Shown: positions 25,070 to 34,726, numbered from the stretch's first letter. The stretch: 64,000 nucleotides of DNA from Motiliproteus sp. MSK22-1 (GCF_001968815.1 NZ_MIEQ01000024.1:1-64000), one strand, 5' to 3'. Notes: generated from the letters alone by a model not told the origin. Made by a program: numbers and translations.

Positions 25070-25227
25070 TTTTTGTTTTCCCATTCCAATTTGATAAATC
25101 TTCCCTCAGTATTACCGATCCTGTTTGTTTCCAGGGAATATAGTTCAGAATTAGCTACACTATCTTCAGCTGTCAACTATCTGCGCAAGTCTTTAATTGC
25201 CAGTACATTACTTGTTGGGAATACAGC

Positions 25228-26259
25228 ATGGCTAAAATAGCGTTGATTTACCTCCTTGATTCATCTAAAGCCAAACTGCCAGAACATTTCGGAATGAAAA
25301 TGGCAGTCGAAAAATTTGTTCATACCTATGATTCGGTTCTAAAGGATTGCGCTCTTTCTAAACTTGCCTATACGGATTCTACCGCGTATTGCTTACGTTT
25401 CTTTAAAAAACCTTTTAATACTGAACTGGTCATCGTAGTGAAAGATCTTGATCATCAGGGCCGTAGCAATCTGTCTGAAACTTGCCGTCAGCAAGCAGCT
25501 GAAATTTTAGAAGTAACCAACGACAGTCTTTTCTTCCACCCTGACTACCAGAACCGGGCGATGTGGTTACCAAGAGGAGTACAAAAGCAGGAGTTTACCA
25601 ATTTGCTCACTTCTTTCAGCGGCGCTTCTAATATCAGTCTTGCAGATATGCCACGTTTGGATACTCCCGACAGCTGGATTATGAATCATCCCCAAGGGTT
25701 TATTACCGGCAGTAAAAATGAAAATGATTTTATTCGAGGATTGATTCTTTATACGCTGGCAATGTCTTATCATCTCCATTTCAGTCATTTCCTGAATCGA
25801 CTTTCTTTTGGATCTGACGCAGGGGGTGACCAACTTAATGCCTTGCTGCAGGATAGCTACCGTTTTAAGGCCCTTTACTATTTTCAAAACCCCGTGCTTC
25901 CGGCTTGTCGTCAGGATCGTTCAGTGTATCGTCACCTGGCCCAGTCCATGGATTTTGATCAGTTGGGGGCTGAACTGGACGGCAAACGGGTCGATATTGT
26001 CAGTTTGATTGGCATCCGGCAGGGGCGAGCTACGATTTCTTCAGGTGCTGAAGTTGATCGATTAAACCCGGGTATCCGGCAGCGTCAGGTCCGCTATGAA
26101 GAAGAAAACCATGGAGGCAGGCGCTTTGCTACTGCTGTCATGGTCATACTGCTTTTTTTACTGGGTATTACCGGCCTGTTTTTATTTGAGTACGGCATAG
26201 ATGATGCCCAACAGATGGTGGAGCAGTGGATCAGTAATCTGAGTAACTGGAAAATATGA
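25228..26259 (+). CDS. hypothetical C-terminally membrane-anchored protein
   Basis: This 343-residue protein is of unrecognised family. About 290 soluble residues, with no catalytic signature I can name, are followed by a basic stretch and a single hydrophobic helix at about 302-325 (TAVMVILLFLLGITGLFLF). A 20-residue tail follows. There is no N-terminal signal peptide, so the bulk should be cytosolic and tail-anchored. The ATG at 25228 lacks a strong ribosome-binding site. Base composition is like that of the neighbours. Confidence 0.7.
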   Translation: MAKIALIYLLDSSKAKLPEHFGMKMAVEKFVHTYDSVLKDCALSKLAYTDSTAYCLRFFKKPFNTELVIVVKDLDHQGRSNLSETCRQQAAEILEVTNDSLFFHPDYQNRAMWLPRGVQKQEFTNLLTSFSGASNISLADMPRLDTPDSWIMNHPQGFITGSKNENDFIRGLILYTLAMSYHLHFSHFLNRLSFGSDAGGDQLNALLQDSYRFKALYYFQNPVLPACRQDRSVYRHLAQSMDFDQLGAELDGKRVDIVSLIGIRQGRATISSGAEVDRLNPGIRQRQVRYEEENHGGRRFATAVMVILLFLLGITGLFLFEYGIDDAQQMVEQWISNLSNWKI

Positions 26260-26314
26260 TCTGCTGAAGCGGTTTAAGTCGTTATCCACAGGGGCTGCAA
26301 TAGTGAGAAAGCTC

Positions 26315-27688
26315 CTAGCATTCAATGACATTAACCGCTAAACCCCCTTGTGAGGTTTCTTTGTATTTGGCTTGCATATCTGCCCCCGTATCCTTCATGG
26401 TTTTAATCACTTTATCCAAGGATACGAAGTGGCTGCCGTCGCCGCGCAGGGCGATCTGAGTTGCGTTGATCGCTTTCATTGCCGCAACAGCATTTCGCTC
26501 TATACAGGGGACCTGAACCAACCCGGCCACGGGGTCACAGGTGAGTCCAAGGTTATGCTCCAAGCCAATTTCAGCTGCATTTTCAACTTGCTCAGGGGTT
26601 CCGCCCAGAACCTCTGTCAAACCCGCTGCGGCCATCGCACAGGCTGAGCCGACTTCCCCCTGGCAACCCACTTCAGCTCCTGAGATAGAGGCGTTTTCTT
26701 TACAGAGTATGCCTATCGCAGCTGATGTCAGAAGAAACCGGACTATCTGGTCATTATTGGCAGGGCAGCTATAGCGCTCAAAATAATGTAATACCGCAGG
26801 AATAATACCGGCGGCACCGTTAGTAGGGGCTGTGACTATCCGCCCTCCTGCTGCATTTTCTTCATTGGTTGCCAATGCATAAAGATTAACCCAGTCCATA
26901 GCTTCAAGACTGCTGGTGATCATGTTGTACTTGCTTTTACTTTCCAGTGCTTTGTATAGATCCGGAGCTCGACGCTTTACCCGGAGTCCTCCTGGCAATA
27001 TTCCCTGAGTTTCGATTCCCTTTTGTACAACGGCTTTCATTATTGACCATATCTGTAGCAGGCCTGTGAATATTTCTCCTCGGCTGCGCCAGCTTTGTTC
27101 ATTTATTAACATAAGTTCGCTGATGCTTATCTGTTGGGATTTGCACTGTGCCAGCAATGCTTCTGCCGATTTGAACGGAAAAGGTGGAGAGGCTGATATT
27201 GATTCTTTAACGCTTGTGTCACCCAGCTCGCATATAAAACCACCGCCAACCGACAAATAGGTACGTTCTAACAATGATTCATTTTGGCTGTTGAAGGCAC
27301 TGAACCGAATACCATTAGGATGCTCCGCCAGCGCAGTATCATTCATCTTCAGGTCATTGACTACATCAAACTTAGTCTTATGAGTACCGTTCAGCATCAG
27401 CTCAGGAGAACTGTTCAGCTCATCCAGGCACTTATGCAGTCGCTCAGGGTCAACTGTTTCCGGCTGTTCGCCGGTGAGGCCGACAATTGCTGCTCTATCT
27501 GTACCATGGCCAGGGCCGGTTGCACTTAATGATCCATAGAGTTCGATGGTGACTCGGGCAGTCTGAGTAAGCAACGCCAACTGCTGTAATGCAGTGACAA
27601 AGCTATTGGCTGCTTTCATTGGCCCGACCGTATGGGAGCTGGATGGGCCTATGCCTATTTTGAACAAATCGAAAACACTAATAGACAT
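26315..27688 (-). CDS. sdaA: L-serine dehydratase (L-serine ammonia-lyase), single-chain iron-sulfur type
   Basis: This 457-residue enzyme converts L-serine to pyruvate and ammonia with a [4Fe-4S] cluster. The N-terminal beta domain opens [23 protein letters not shown]. The alpha domain has the cysteines of [28 protein letters not shown] and [21 protein letters not shown]. The length matches the fused SdaA/SdaB form of gammaproteobacteria. It is transcribed alone on the minus strand, divergent from sbcD by about 270 bp. Confidence 0.95.
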   Translation of the reverse strand: MSISVFDLFKIGIGPSSSHTVGPMKAANSFVTALQQLALLTQTARVTIELYGSLSATGPGHGTDRAAIVGLTGEQPETVDPERLHKCLDELNSSPELMLNGTHKTKFDVVNDLKMNDTALAEHPNGIRFSAFNSQNESLLERTYLSVGGGFICELGDTSVKESISASPPFPFKSAEALLAQCKSQQISISELMLINEQSWRSRGEIFTGLLQIWSIMKAVVQKGIETQGILPGGLRVKRRAPDLYKALESKSKYNMITSSLEAMDWVNLYALATNEENAAGGRIVTAPTNGAAGIIPAVLHYFERYSCPANNDQIVRFLLTSAAIGILCKENASISGAEVGCQGEVGSACAMAAAGLTEVLGGTPEQVENAAEIGLEHNLGLTCDPVAGLVQVPCIERNAVAAMKAINATQIALRGDGSHFVSLDKVIKTMKDTGADMQAKYKETSQGGLAVNVIEC

Positions 27689-27962
27689 CAGCTTCTCCTT
27701 CTCGCTCTACTGATCGGTATAAATCTTTTATTACTGGCCCTGTAGATAGCTTAGTCCATGAGAAAGGGTTATCTTTCGGCGGATGGTTCAAAACCGATTA
27801 TATCTGTTTCACAGAGTGGTTGTTAAAACGCTACACTGTGCCCTTTCTGCTAAGGAGTCTGTGAAATAAGTCGGTTATATTCACAGCGAATCCTTTGAGG
27901 TCCGAGGGACTTGTTTGTCGATTTCCTTACCAATACATAACATTTTGCGGAACTCTAATTAT

Positions 27963-29138
27963 ATGCGTTTGCTTCATACTTCCGATTGGCATATCGGTCG
28001 TCAGTTTCACAATGTTTCGCTGCTGGAAGATCAGAGACATGTGCTCAGCCAGATCGTTAAGATTATTGCCGAACGCGAGGTGGATGTCCTGCTGGTTGCC
28101 GGGGATGTGTATGATCGCTCAGTTCCTCCAGCGGCAGCCGTTGCATTGCTGGATGATGTACTTGATCAGATTTGTCGAGAGCTGGGGGTACCGGTAATCA
28201 TGATTGCTGGCAATCATGATAGCCCTGAACGCCTGGGTTTCGGTGCCCGACAGTTGCTGGGAGCCGGATTGCATATTATTGGACCATTGGAGCAAATGTT
28301 AACACCGGTGGTGATTCAAACCGAAACCAGCTCCCCGGTTGTTTTTTATGGTATTCCTTACGCTGATCCGGCGATGGTCAGAGATTGTTTTGCCGTTGAG
28401 GTTTCGACTCACGATCAGGCGATGGCTTTTCTTTGCGAGCAGGTAGATCAACACCACAAAAACAGTGATTACGCTCATTCTCCCTGCGTTCTGTTAAGCC
28501 ATTGCTTTATCGATGGTGGCGAATCCTGTGAGTCGGAGCGGCCGCTGTCCATAGGAGGGGCTGATCGGGTTTCGGCAAGACACTTCAAAACGTTTAACTA
28601 TACTGCGCTGGGCCATCTTCATGGCAGACAGTTTAAGGGCTCTGAGTCGATTCGCTATTCCGGCTCTATTTTAAAGTATTCCTTTTCTGAGCAGCATCAA
28701 CATAAGTCTGTGGTGTTGGTTGATATTAATGAACAAGGGCAAAGTGAAATTGAGCAAGTCTCATTGACACCATTGAAAGATATGCGGGTGATTGAGGGCG
28801 AGCTGACTGAGCTGTTAGCGGCGGGTGAAAATGATCCTGAACGAGAAGACTATCTTTTGGTACGACTGACAGACAAACACGCGATTCTCGATGTTATGGG
28901 AAAGTTACGTAAGGTTTTTCCAAATGTGCTGCATCTGGAGCGGCCAGGGTTAATGGCTGAGGGAACGCTGACCGCTGTCCGAAAAGATCAGCTAAAAAAA
29001 GGTGAGCTTTCAATGTTCAAGGATTTTTTTCAGCAGGTCAGTGGTGATCCGTTAGACCCGCAGCAGTCTGAAATGGTGGAGCAGGTGCTGGAGTCGATTC
29101 ATCAGCAGCAGCTCAAGAGTGACGGGGACAACGTGTAA
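27963..29138 (+). CDS. sbcD: exonuclease subunit SbcD
   Basis: This 391-residue Mre11-type Mn-dependent nuclease subunit works with SbcC to cleave DNA hairpins and blocked ends. Phosphoesterase motifs in order are MRLLHTSDWHIGR, LVAGDVYDRSVPP, IAGNHDSPERL, LLSHCFIDGG and ALGHLHGRQ. The start at 27963 is chosen because SbcD proteins begin MR(I/L)LHTSDWH; the open frame extends 16 codons further without a ribosome-binding site. It ends two bases before sbcC. Confidence 0.95.
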   Translation: MRLLHTSDWHIGRQFHNVSLLEDQRHVLSQIVKIIAEREVDVLLVAGDVYDRSVPPAAAVALLDDVLDQICRELGVPVIMIAGNHDSPERLGFGARQLLGAGLHIIGPLEQMLTPVVIQTETSSPVVFYGIPYADPAMVRDCFAVEVSTHDQAMAFLCEQVDQHHKNSDYAHSPCVLLSHCFIDGGESCESERPLSIGGADRVSARHFKTFNYTALGHLHGRQFKGSESIRYSGSILKYSFSEQHQHKSVVLVDINEQGQSEIEQVSLTPLKDMRVIEGELTELLAAGENDPEREDYLLVRLTDKHAILDVMGKLRKVFPNVLHLERPGLMAEGTLTAVRKDQLKKGELSMFKDFFQQVSGDPLDPQQSEMVEQVLESIHQQQLKSDGDNV

Positions 29139-29140
29139 CG

Positions 29141-32100
29141 ATGCGCCCGATATCTCTAACCATGACCGCTTTTGGACCTTTTCCGGGAAAGGAGTCTATT
29201 GATTTTAATCGCATGGGTGAGAACCCTCTGTTTCTTATCAACGGCCCTACGGGATCTGGAAAAACGACCATACTGGACGCTATTTGTTTTGCTCTTTACG
29301 GCAAAACCACAGGGGATGAAAGAGAAGGCAGTCAGATGCGGGCAGATCTGGCGACAGCCGGGCAACTGACAGAAGTTACTTTAGTGTTTGAACTGGCAGG
29401 CCATTATTATCGTATCCGACGAGTTCCTGAACAGCTCAAGCCTAAGGCAAGAGGAGAGGGGGTGACGCATCAATCTCCTGAAGCTCAGTTGTGGAAGCTG
29501 GAATGCTCTGCAAGCAGCGCTGAGGTGAATGGAGTCGTATTGCTTCAGGAGTCTGAAAAAGAGCAGTTGATTGTTTCCAGCAAAGTTACGGAAGCAACCC
29601 GGGAAATTGAAAACCTGACGGGTCTTAATGCAGACCAGTTCCGTCAGGTGATGGTACTTCCACAGGGTAAATTTCGACAACTGCTAATGTCCGACTCTAA
29701 GGAAAGAGAGCAGATTTTTAGTCAATTATTTCAGACTCATGTTTATAAGCAGTTGGAAGAACGGCTTAAGTTCAAAGCTTCAGAGATACGTCAGCAAGTT
29801 GAAAAGCAGCGCCAGCGCAAGCAAGGGTTGCTGGAAGGGACTGGTGTGGAATCTGAGCAGGAGCTGGTCAAAGAGCTGGAACAGCTGCAACCACAGTTGT
29901 TATTGGCGAATGCGGATAAGGAACGTCATCAGCGTCAGTTTCAACAGGCCGCTGAAGCGCTACAAAAAGCCAATCAACTGAGTAAGTCCTTTCAGGCGCT
30001 CAACAGTACTCGGATGGAATATCAGCAGCTGTTAAGTAACAGCGAGCAGATCAACGCCCAACGCCAGCAGCTGGAGCGGGCAGAGCAAGCGCAAAAACTC
30101 AGCCCGGAGTTTACCCAATGGCAGCGCTGTCAACATGAGCAAAGTCAGATTGATGAGCAATGTCAACTGGCGGAGCAGCGGCTGCAAGAAAGTCTGGGAC
30201 GGTTGCAGAAAGCTCAGGTGTCGCTGGATAATTGTCCTGGGCTGGAGCAGCAGCTGGATGGCTATAAGCAACAATTGGCATTGCTCCAGTCCTATGGAGC
30301 GAGAGCCGAGGAGCTGAATCAGGCTCAACAACGATTTAAGCAACAGCAGTCAGGGGTTGATACGCTAGCTCAGCAACAGGAAAAAGAACAAAACGCCCTT
30401 GCAGCAAGTTTGGCTGACAAGGAACGAATGGAGCGGCAACATCAGCAGTTGCAGGAACAGCTTCTTTCACTGACGGATAAACAGCGTAGCCTCGATCAAT
30501 TAAATGAGGTTATTCGAATCAGGGTTGAGTTTGAAAAGGTCATTAGCGAGCAAAGCAAAACTCAACAAAGGTTGCAGCAGGCGGAAGTAAAAGGAAAGCA
30601 ACTTAAAGCTGGCTATGAACAGCAGCGAAATCAGACAAAAATGCTGGAGATGCGATGGCATCAAGGGCAGGCGGCATTGTTGGCTCTGGAATTAGAAACC
30701 GGAATGCCTTGTCCGGTTTGTGGTAGCCGTGAGCATCCTGATCCGACAACAGATGATCAGTTGACACCAAGCCAACATGAATTGGATCAGGCCAGAAGCC
30801 AGGTTGAAGCTGCGCACCAACAATTGATTGATGCGCGGGAATCCTATCAGGGAATGAAAAAGGACTATGAGCATCTCTGTGAAAAAATCACGCAGTTGCA
30901 GGGGCGCTTAACGGAATTACAGGCACCGGATATCAGCAGTACAGAGCTAATTGTGCAGCAATCAGCTTTGGAACGGGAAGTGAAGACTCTGTTCGCCCAA
31001 CAGCAGCAGGCTCAACAGTTGTTGATTGAGCTGCAGCAGCTAAAACTGACTGAAGCTGATTTACGCAAACAATCAGATGTAACCCAGAAGCTACAGACAG
31101 AGCAACAAGCACAGTTAGCTGCGGCTAAAAGCCAGTTGGAAAGGGCCGAAGCAGAGCTGCCGGAATCCTATCGCCTTTCGGGAGCCCTGGAAAAGGCTAT
31201 ATCCCAGGTGCAGTCAGAAATCGCTGACCGGCAAACCAACATTGAGCAGATACGACAGCTGTTTCAGCAATATAGCGAGCAGTGGCATGCTAATGAAGCG
31301 ACGTTGAAATCTTTACAGGAACGAAAAGTCCAGCTGCAGGAAAAGCTGGCAATTGCCTCCGTGACCTGGGAGCAAGTTTTGGCTGCCAGTCTGTTTGACT
31401 CAGAACTGGCGTTTCAGCAGGCGCAACTTGATGACACGCAGATTTTGACACTGAAGCAGGCAATTACAGATTTTGATCGTCTTAGCGCTGAACTAAAAGG
31501 GGCAGTGACGCAGCAGGAAGTTTCGTTGAAAGAGCAGCAACCACCCGACCTGGAACACTATCAACAGAGTCTGGTGGCGGCAGAAGAACTTAAACGAGCC
31601 AGTGATGCCGCATGGCAAGCGTTGGATCGGCGGATAACTCAGTTATCAGATACTGAAAAGAAGGTACAACAATATCTGGCAGAGCAAGCTGATCTTGAAA
31701 ACCATTACCGCATGGTTGGAACGCTGAGTGATGTGGCCAACGGAAAAACGGGGAACAAGATCAGCTTACAGCGCTTTGTATTGAGTGTGTTGTTGGATGA
31801 TGTTCTGATCGAAGCCAGTCGACGACTTAACTTAATGAGTAAAGGCCGCTATCAGCTGCTTCGTAAAGAAGACCGGGCCAAAGGCAACAAAGCGTCAGGG
31901 CTGGAGCTTGAAGTGGAAGACGCCTATACCGGTAAGGTCAGATCAGTCGCAACGCTTTCCGGTGGTGAGAGCTTTATGGCAGCGCTGTCCATGGCTTTGG
32001 GATTATCAGATGTGGTTCAAGCCTACGCAGGAGGGATCCGCTTGGATACGCTGTTTATCGATGAAGGTTTTGGCAGTCTCGATCCTGAGTCGCTGGAGTT

Positions 32101-32248
32101 AGCGGTTCGTACTCTGATCGATCTTCAGGCCTCTGGTCGAATGGTTGGAGTTATATCTCACGTGACTGAACTGAAAGAGCAGATGCCGGTTCGCTTGGAT
32201 GTTATCGCGGACAGGGAAGGGAGCCGGGTCAAGTTAGTCGCCCCCTGA
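29141..32248 (+). CDS. sbcC: exonuclease subunit SbcC
   Basis: This 1035-residue SMC/Rad50-type ATPase has Walker A at the N-terminus (GPTGSGKTTILDAICFALYG) and a long Gln/Glu-rich coiled coil. The zinc hook CPVC is near residue 525, with a return coil. The C-terminal lobe has the signature LSGGESFMAALSMALGLSDVV and Walker B/D-loop LDTLFIDEGFGSLDPESL. It is translationally coupled to sbcD. The last 101 bp of sequence common with a downstream copy (34577-34677) lie inside its 3' end (32135-32235). The downstream copy would encode the same C-terminus but end VKLIAP instead of VKLVAP, so this end of the gene was probably exchanged or duplicated during an insertion. Confidence 0.95.
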   Translation: MRPISLTMTAFGPFPGKESIDFNRMGENPLFLINGPTGSGKTTILDAICFALYGKTTGDEREGSQMRADLATAGQLTEVTLVFELAGHYYRIRRVPEQLKPKARGEGVTHQSPEAQLWKLECSASSAEVNGVVLLQESEKEQLIVSSKVTEATREIENLTGLNADQFRQVMVLPQGKFRQLLMSDSKEREQIFSQLFQTHVYKQLEERLKFKASEIRQQVEKQRQRKQGLLEGTGVESEQELVKELEQLQPQLLLANADKERHQRQFQQAAEALQKANQLSKSFQALNSTRMEYQQLLSNSEQINAQRQQLERAEQAQKLSPEFTQWQRCQHEQSQIDEQCQLAEQRLQESLGRLQKAQVSLDNCPGLEQQLDGYKQQLALLQSYGARAEELNQAQQRFKQQQSGVDTLAQQQEKEQNALAASLADKERMERQHQQLQEQLLSLTDKQRSLDQLNEVIRIRVEFEKVISEQSKTQQRLQQAEVKGKQLKAGYEQQRNQTKMLEMRWHQGQAALLALELETGMPCPVCGSREHPDPTTDDQLTPSQHELDQARSQVEAAHQQLIDARESYQGMKKDYEHLCEKITQLQGRLTELQAPDISSTELIVQQSALEREVKTLFAQQQQAQQLLIELQQLKLTEADLRKQSDVTQKLQTEQQAQLAAAKSQLERAEAELPESYRLSGALEKAISQVQSEIADRQTNIEQIRQLFQQYSEQWHANEATLKSLQERKVQLQEKLAIASVTWEQVLAASLFDSELAFQQAQLDDTQILTLKQAITDFDRLSAELKGAVTQQEVSLKEQQPPDLEHYQQSLVAAEELKRASDAAWQALDRRITQLSDTEKKVQQYLAEQADLENHYRMVGTLSDVANGKTGNKISLQRFVLSVLLDDVLIEASRRLNLMSKGRYQLLRKEDRAKGNKASGLELEVEDAYTGKVRSVATLSGGESFMAALSMALGLSDVVQAYAGGIRLDTLFIDEGFGSLDPESLELAVRTLIDLQASGRMVGVISHVTELKEQMPVRLDVIADREGSRVKLVAP
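32135..32235 (+). repeat. left copy of 101-bp sbcC 3'-end direct repeat
   Basis: It is identical base for base to 34577-34677. Partial similarity continues for about 20 bp beyond, including TGAGTCAGCT at the stop codon. It forms the functional end of sbcC and the left boundary of a 2442-bp insertion. Confidence 0.95.
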
Positions 32249-32612
32249 GTCAGCTTGAATCTGGATCAATTTGTAAAATGTAGCTGCTTGAAAACAGCCA
32301 TCCAGGAGTTGAGGTCCTTGAAAGCTTGATCCCTTTGGCTCGCTTCCCCGGTTTTTACACTCGCTTTGCTCTGGACCCAAAGAATAAATTGGCGCAATAT
32401 CAAGAGTATCTGAGTGCGTAGGTGGAAATATCGCGCATATCACTGCATGGAAACGCGCATGCGCGTTATGCCGCAGAACGGAGGCTGTGAATGTCTGAAA
32501 AATTTCTATAGTTTCAATTTCTTACATGGATATCGGCCGATTAATCGGACCGACAAACCGAGCGTGCGCGATATACAAATGTTATGTGTAGAGTCAGATA
32601 CGGGTATTTAGG
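32249..32612. other. intergenic stretch between sbcC and the GFA gene
   Basis: No gene was recognised. It contains a perfect 16-bp palindrome AACGCGCATGCGCGTT at 32452-32467 and a CCGATTAATCGG palindrome near 32537-32548. The cassette boundary GTTATGT is at 32581. Composition is mixed, as expected for mobile-element debris. Confidence 0.55.
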
Positions 32613-33014
32613 ATGAATGTTACAGGATCATGTTTATGTGGTGCCGTTAGCTTTGAAGTTAATGGCGAATTTGAAAGTCTATATTTATGTCATTGCAAAC
32701 GCTGCCAAAAAGATACAGGTTCAGCACACGGATCAAACCTGTTTTCTTCTTCGGCAAAGTTGATATGGAAAACGGGCGAAGACAGAATTAAGTCTTATCA
32801 GCTACCATCAACTAAGCATGTAAAAAGTTTTTGCTCAAATTGTGGTTCGGCACTACCAAGTTTACAAATGAACAATCAATTAGTTGTTGTGCCGGCAGGC
32901 AGCTTAGACCAAGATATATCTATAAAACCAACAGCTCATATTTTTACCTCTAGCTCAGCTTCTTGGGCAAAAAATATGGACAGAGTAACTTCTTATGAAC
33001 ATCTACCAGAATAA
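32613..33014 (+). CDS. GFA-family (glutathione-dependent formaldehyde-activating enzyme-like) zinc protein
   Basis: This 133-residue single-domain protein has the GFA zinc ligands CLCG at the N-terminus, CHCKRC near residue 28 and FCSNCGS near residue 73. The closing region has VPAGSLDQD and HIFTSSSASW. Some relatives bind glutathione or act on S-hydroxymethylglutathione, but most are uncharacterised and no formaldehyde pathway gene is nearby. The gene is AT-richer than sbcC and is framed by cassette-like sites, so it was probably acquired. GFA genes are frequent passengers in integron cassettes. Confidence 0.88.
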   Translation: MNVTGSCLCGAVSFEVNGEFESLYLCHCKRCQKDTGSAHGSNLFSSSAKLIWKTGEDRIKSYQLPSTKHVKSFCSNCGSALPSLQMNNQLVVVPAGSLDQDISIKPTAHIFTSSSASWAKNMDRVTSYEHLPE

Positions 33015-33016
33015 AC

Positions 33017-33071
33017 ACATAACTAATACGGATAGGTTGCGCGCAGCCGCAACTTAATCCGATTGTTGTAC
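33017..33071 (+). other. attC-like recombination site
   Basis: ACATAAC (R''-like) and GTTGTAC (R'-like) bound a 55-bp imperfect inverted repeat. Inner arms CGGAT/ATCCG and GTTGCG/CGCAAC enclose a short loop. Size, position three bases after the stop codon and core layout match short attC sites; the cores deviate at one position from RYYYAAC and GTTRRRY. Confidence 0.6.
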
Positions 33072-33280
33072 GAGCCCGTATCTTATTAAGCAATTATCTC
33101 GGTGAGTTTTTCTGGTGCTTGAGCGTTAGTCTGAAGAGCTCTATATCCAAGCCGAATGAGGCCGCAGCCGCTCGACTGGTGTGTTGGCGCTATGACATAG
33201 ATCCTGTTTTTCCTTCGTTTTAGTGCACTTATCCTCGGAGCTTTTTCCCTTCAGTCGGTTGATCGGAGCTTGATCCGGGC

Positions 33281-33826
33281 TCAGGGCCTAATGAATGGAA
33301 TGACCAGCATAGGAAGAGCGCAACAGGGACAAAGTCGTTGTGTTTTCTTATGCTGAAGGTAGTCCTGCTCAGCGATCTTCATTTTCAGTATGAACTGTAG
33401 CCGCTTGAGGGTTCGCTTAGCATTACCGTGCAAGAAGCCGTAATCTCGCGTTCGGCGTAGTCTGTAGTGGTTAATGGTGTTGCAGACTTCTTCTTGAGAG
33501 AGGACGTCTTGCAGCGATTGCACTTTCGGCGGCTTGACGATATGAATCCACACCCAAGGTCGCTCAAGCACATGCTTATAAAAAAACTGGATGGCATTAC
33601 GAGCGACCTTGACCATATTCCAGGAACGGCGGTCCACGAGATCCAGAAAGTAGATTTTGAGTTGCTCAGCAGTCAGGTTATCGGGACAGCAATCAAAAAA
33701 GTCACCAACCTGGCGCAAACAACGCGAATACATATTGATGGTTTTAAGGCTTTTCCCTTGTAGGGTTAATTCGTTAAGACAGCGTTGATATAAAGAGTCG
33801 AAACGGATTTGGTCTTCTATGTTCAT
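33281..33826 (-). pseudogene. chimeric ORF: tyrosine-recombinase N-terminus fused to IS91 transposase C-terminus
   Basis: The 181-residue ORF starts at 33826 (GAGGAG just upstream). Its first 115 residues look like the core-binding SAM-like domain of the integrase that accompanies IS91-family elements, ending in KPPKVQSLQDVLSQEEVCN. From TRDYGFLHGNAKRTLKRLQ onward it matches the C-terminal end of an IS91-type transposase, including CPCCALPM. The catalytic domain of the integrase and the bulk of the transposase are missing. An internal deletion appears to have joined two adjacent genes in frame. It is not expected to be active. A palindrome CCTTCAACGTTGAAGG lies upstream at 33846-33861. Confidence 0.65.
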
Positions 33827-34082
33827 GATGAAACTCCTCAAACAGCCTTCAACGTTGAAGGGTCTAAGAAGTACGGTTGATCAATCCCTCTGCCGCGAAG
33901 CGGCTTCGTTCAACAAATCAATCAACGATCGCCCTTCGGGCTCGGACCTCCAAAACGCTGCGCATTTTTCTGGCCTGTTATTGAAGCGTTGAGGCTGTCG
34001 GAAAAGTCCTCCAGCCCCTGGCGAATGGAGTTCATTCTCGCTAAACTCGGCAAAAAGAATTTAATCGCAGATAGGGCAAGGG

Positions 34083-34526
34083 ATGGCACGCTTCAAACAC
34101 TACGATTACAACCAGACTAAAATGATTCCATTGCGGTTTGCAGATCAAATCCAGCCCGGTACATTTGAACATACCCTCAATCATGTCGTTGATAATGATC
34201 TTGACCTGAGTATCTTCGAGCAGCGCTATCGTAATGATACAAACGGCGCGCCTGCTTATGACCCAGCCATACTGCTAAAGATCGTCTTATTTGCCTATTC
34301 AAGAGGCATCACGTCCAGTCGATGTATTGCTCAGGCGTGCCGCGAGAATGTGCTTTTTATGGCGCTTTCCGCCGACAGCGAACCTCACCACAGTACCATC
34401 GCGGACTTTGTTACCCGGATGGATGAGGGGATAGCACCGCTATTTACTCATGTTTTGATGGTTTTCAACCAGATGGGATTGATCGGTCGAGAGATGTTCA
34501 CGAAATCGGGGAGACCCAAACATTGA
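34083..34526 (+). pseudogene. truncated transposase, IS1182/IS5-like N-terminal fragment
   Basis: The 147-residue ORF matches the N-terminal DUF772-type domain of IS1182-like transposases: QIQPGTFEHTLNHVVDNDLD, APAYDPAILLKIVLFAYSRG, CRENVLFMALS and HHSTIADFVTRM. The sequence then breaks at about residue 138. The remaining tail is short and unrelated, and the catalytic DDE domain is absent. The break lies about 50 bp before the right copy of the sbcC repeat. It is a dead remnant. Confidence 0.75.
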
Positions 34527-34576
34527 AAGCTATCCCCAGAAAAATAACAATTTGATGGATGTCCTTGAGCTTTGCG

Positions 34577-34677
34577 GGTCGAATGGTTGGAGTTATATCT
34601 CACGTGACTGAACTGAAAGAGCAGATGCCGGTTCGCTTGGATGTTATCGCGGACAGGGAAGGGAGCCGGGTCAAGTT
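34577..34677 (+). repeat. right copy of 101-bp sbcC 3'-end direct repeat
   Basis: It is identical to 32135-32235 at an offset of 2442 bp. In frame it would end VKLIAP and a stop at 34688-34690. It is a detached gene end with no start and marks the right boundary of the insertion. Confidence 0.95.
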
Positions 34678-34726
34678 GATAGCACCTTGAGTCAGCTATC
34701 CTTCAAAAATTTGACTATACTTACAC

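Larger units (their letters stand above)
32581..33071 (+). mobile_element. probable orphan integron gene cassette carrying a GFA-family gene
   Basis: The unit starts at a core-site-like GTTATGT, has one short gene with almost no leader, and ends with a 55-bp imperfect inverted repeat just after the stop codon. The 5' core GTTATGT and the inverse core ACATAAC (33017-33023) are exact reverse complements. Compact size (491 bp), one ORF and GFA content all fit integron cassettes. No integron integrase or second cassette is present in the window. Confidence 0.6.

Noticed and set aside
32452-32467. 16-bp palindrome AACGCGCATGCGCGTT as an attC or terminator
   Set aside because: There is no core-site pair around it and no T-run; it remains an unexplained palindrome.
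33875-33945. Hairpin-rich stretch upstream of the chimeric ORF as a second attC site
   Set aside because: The GTT- and AAC-type ends are in the wrong order (GTTGATC first, ATCAAC last), which is opposite to attC architecture.
32700-34700. CRISPR array or defence system in the variable region
   Set aside because: No regularly spaced repeats and no cas, restriction or abortive-infection domains were found; only brnTA is present.
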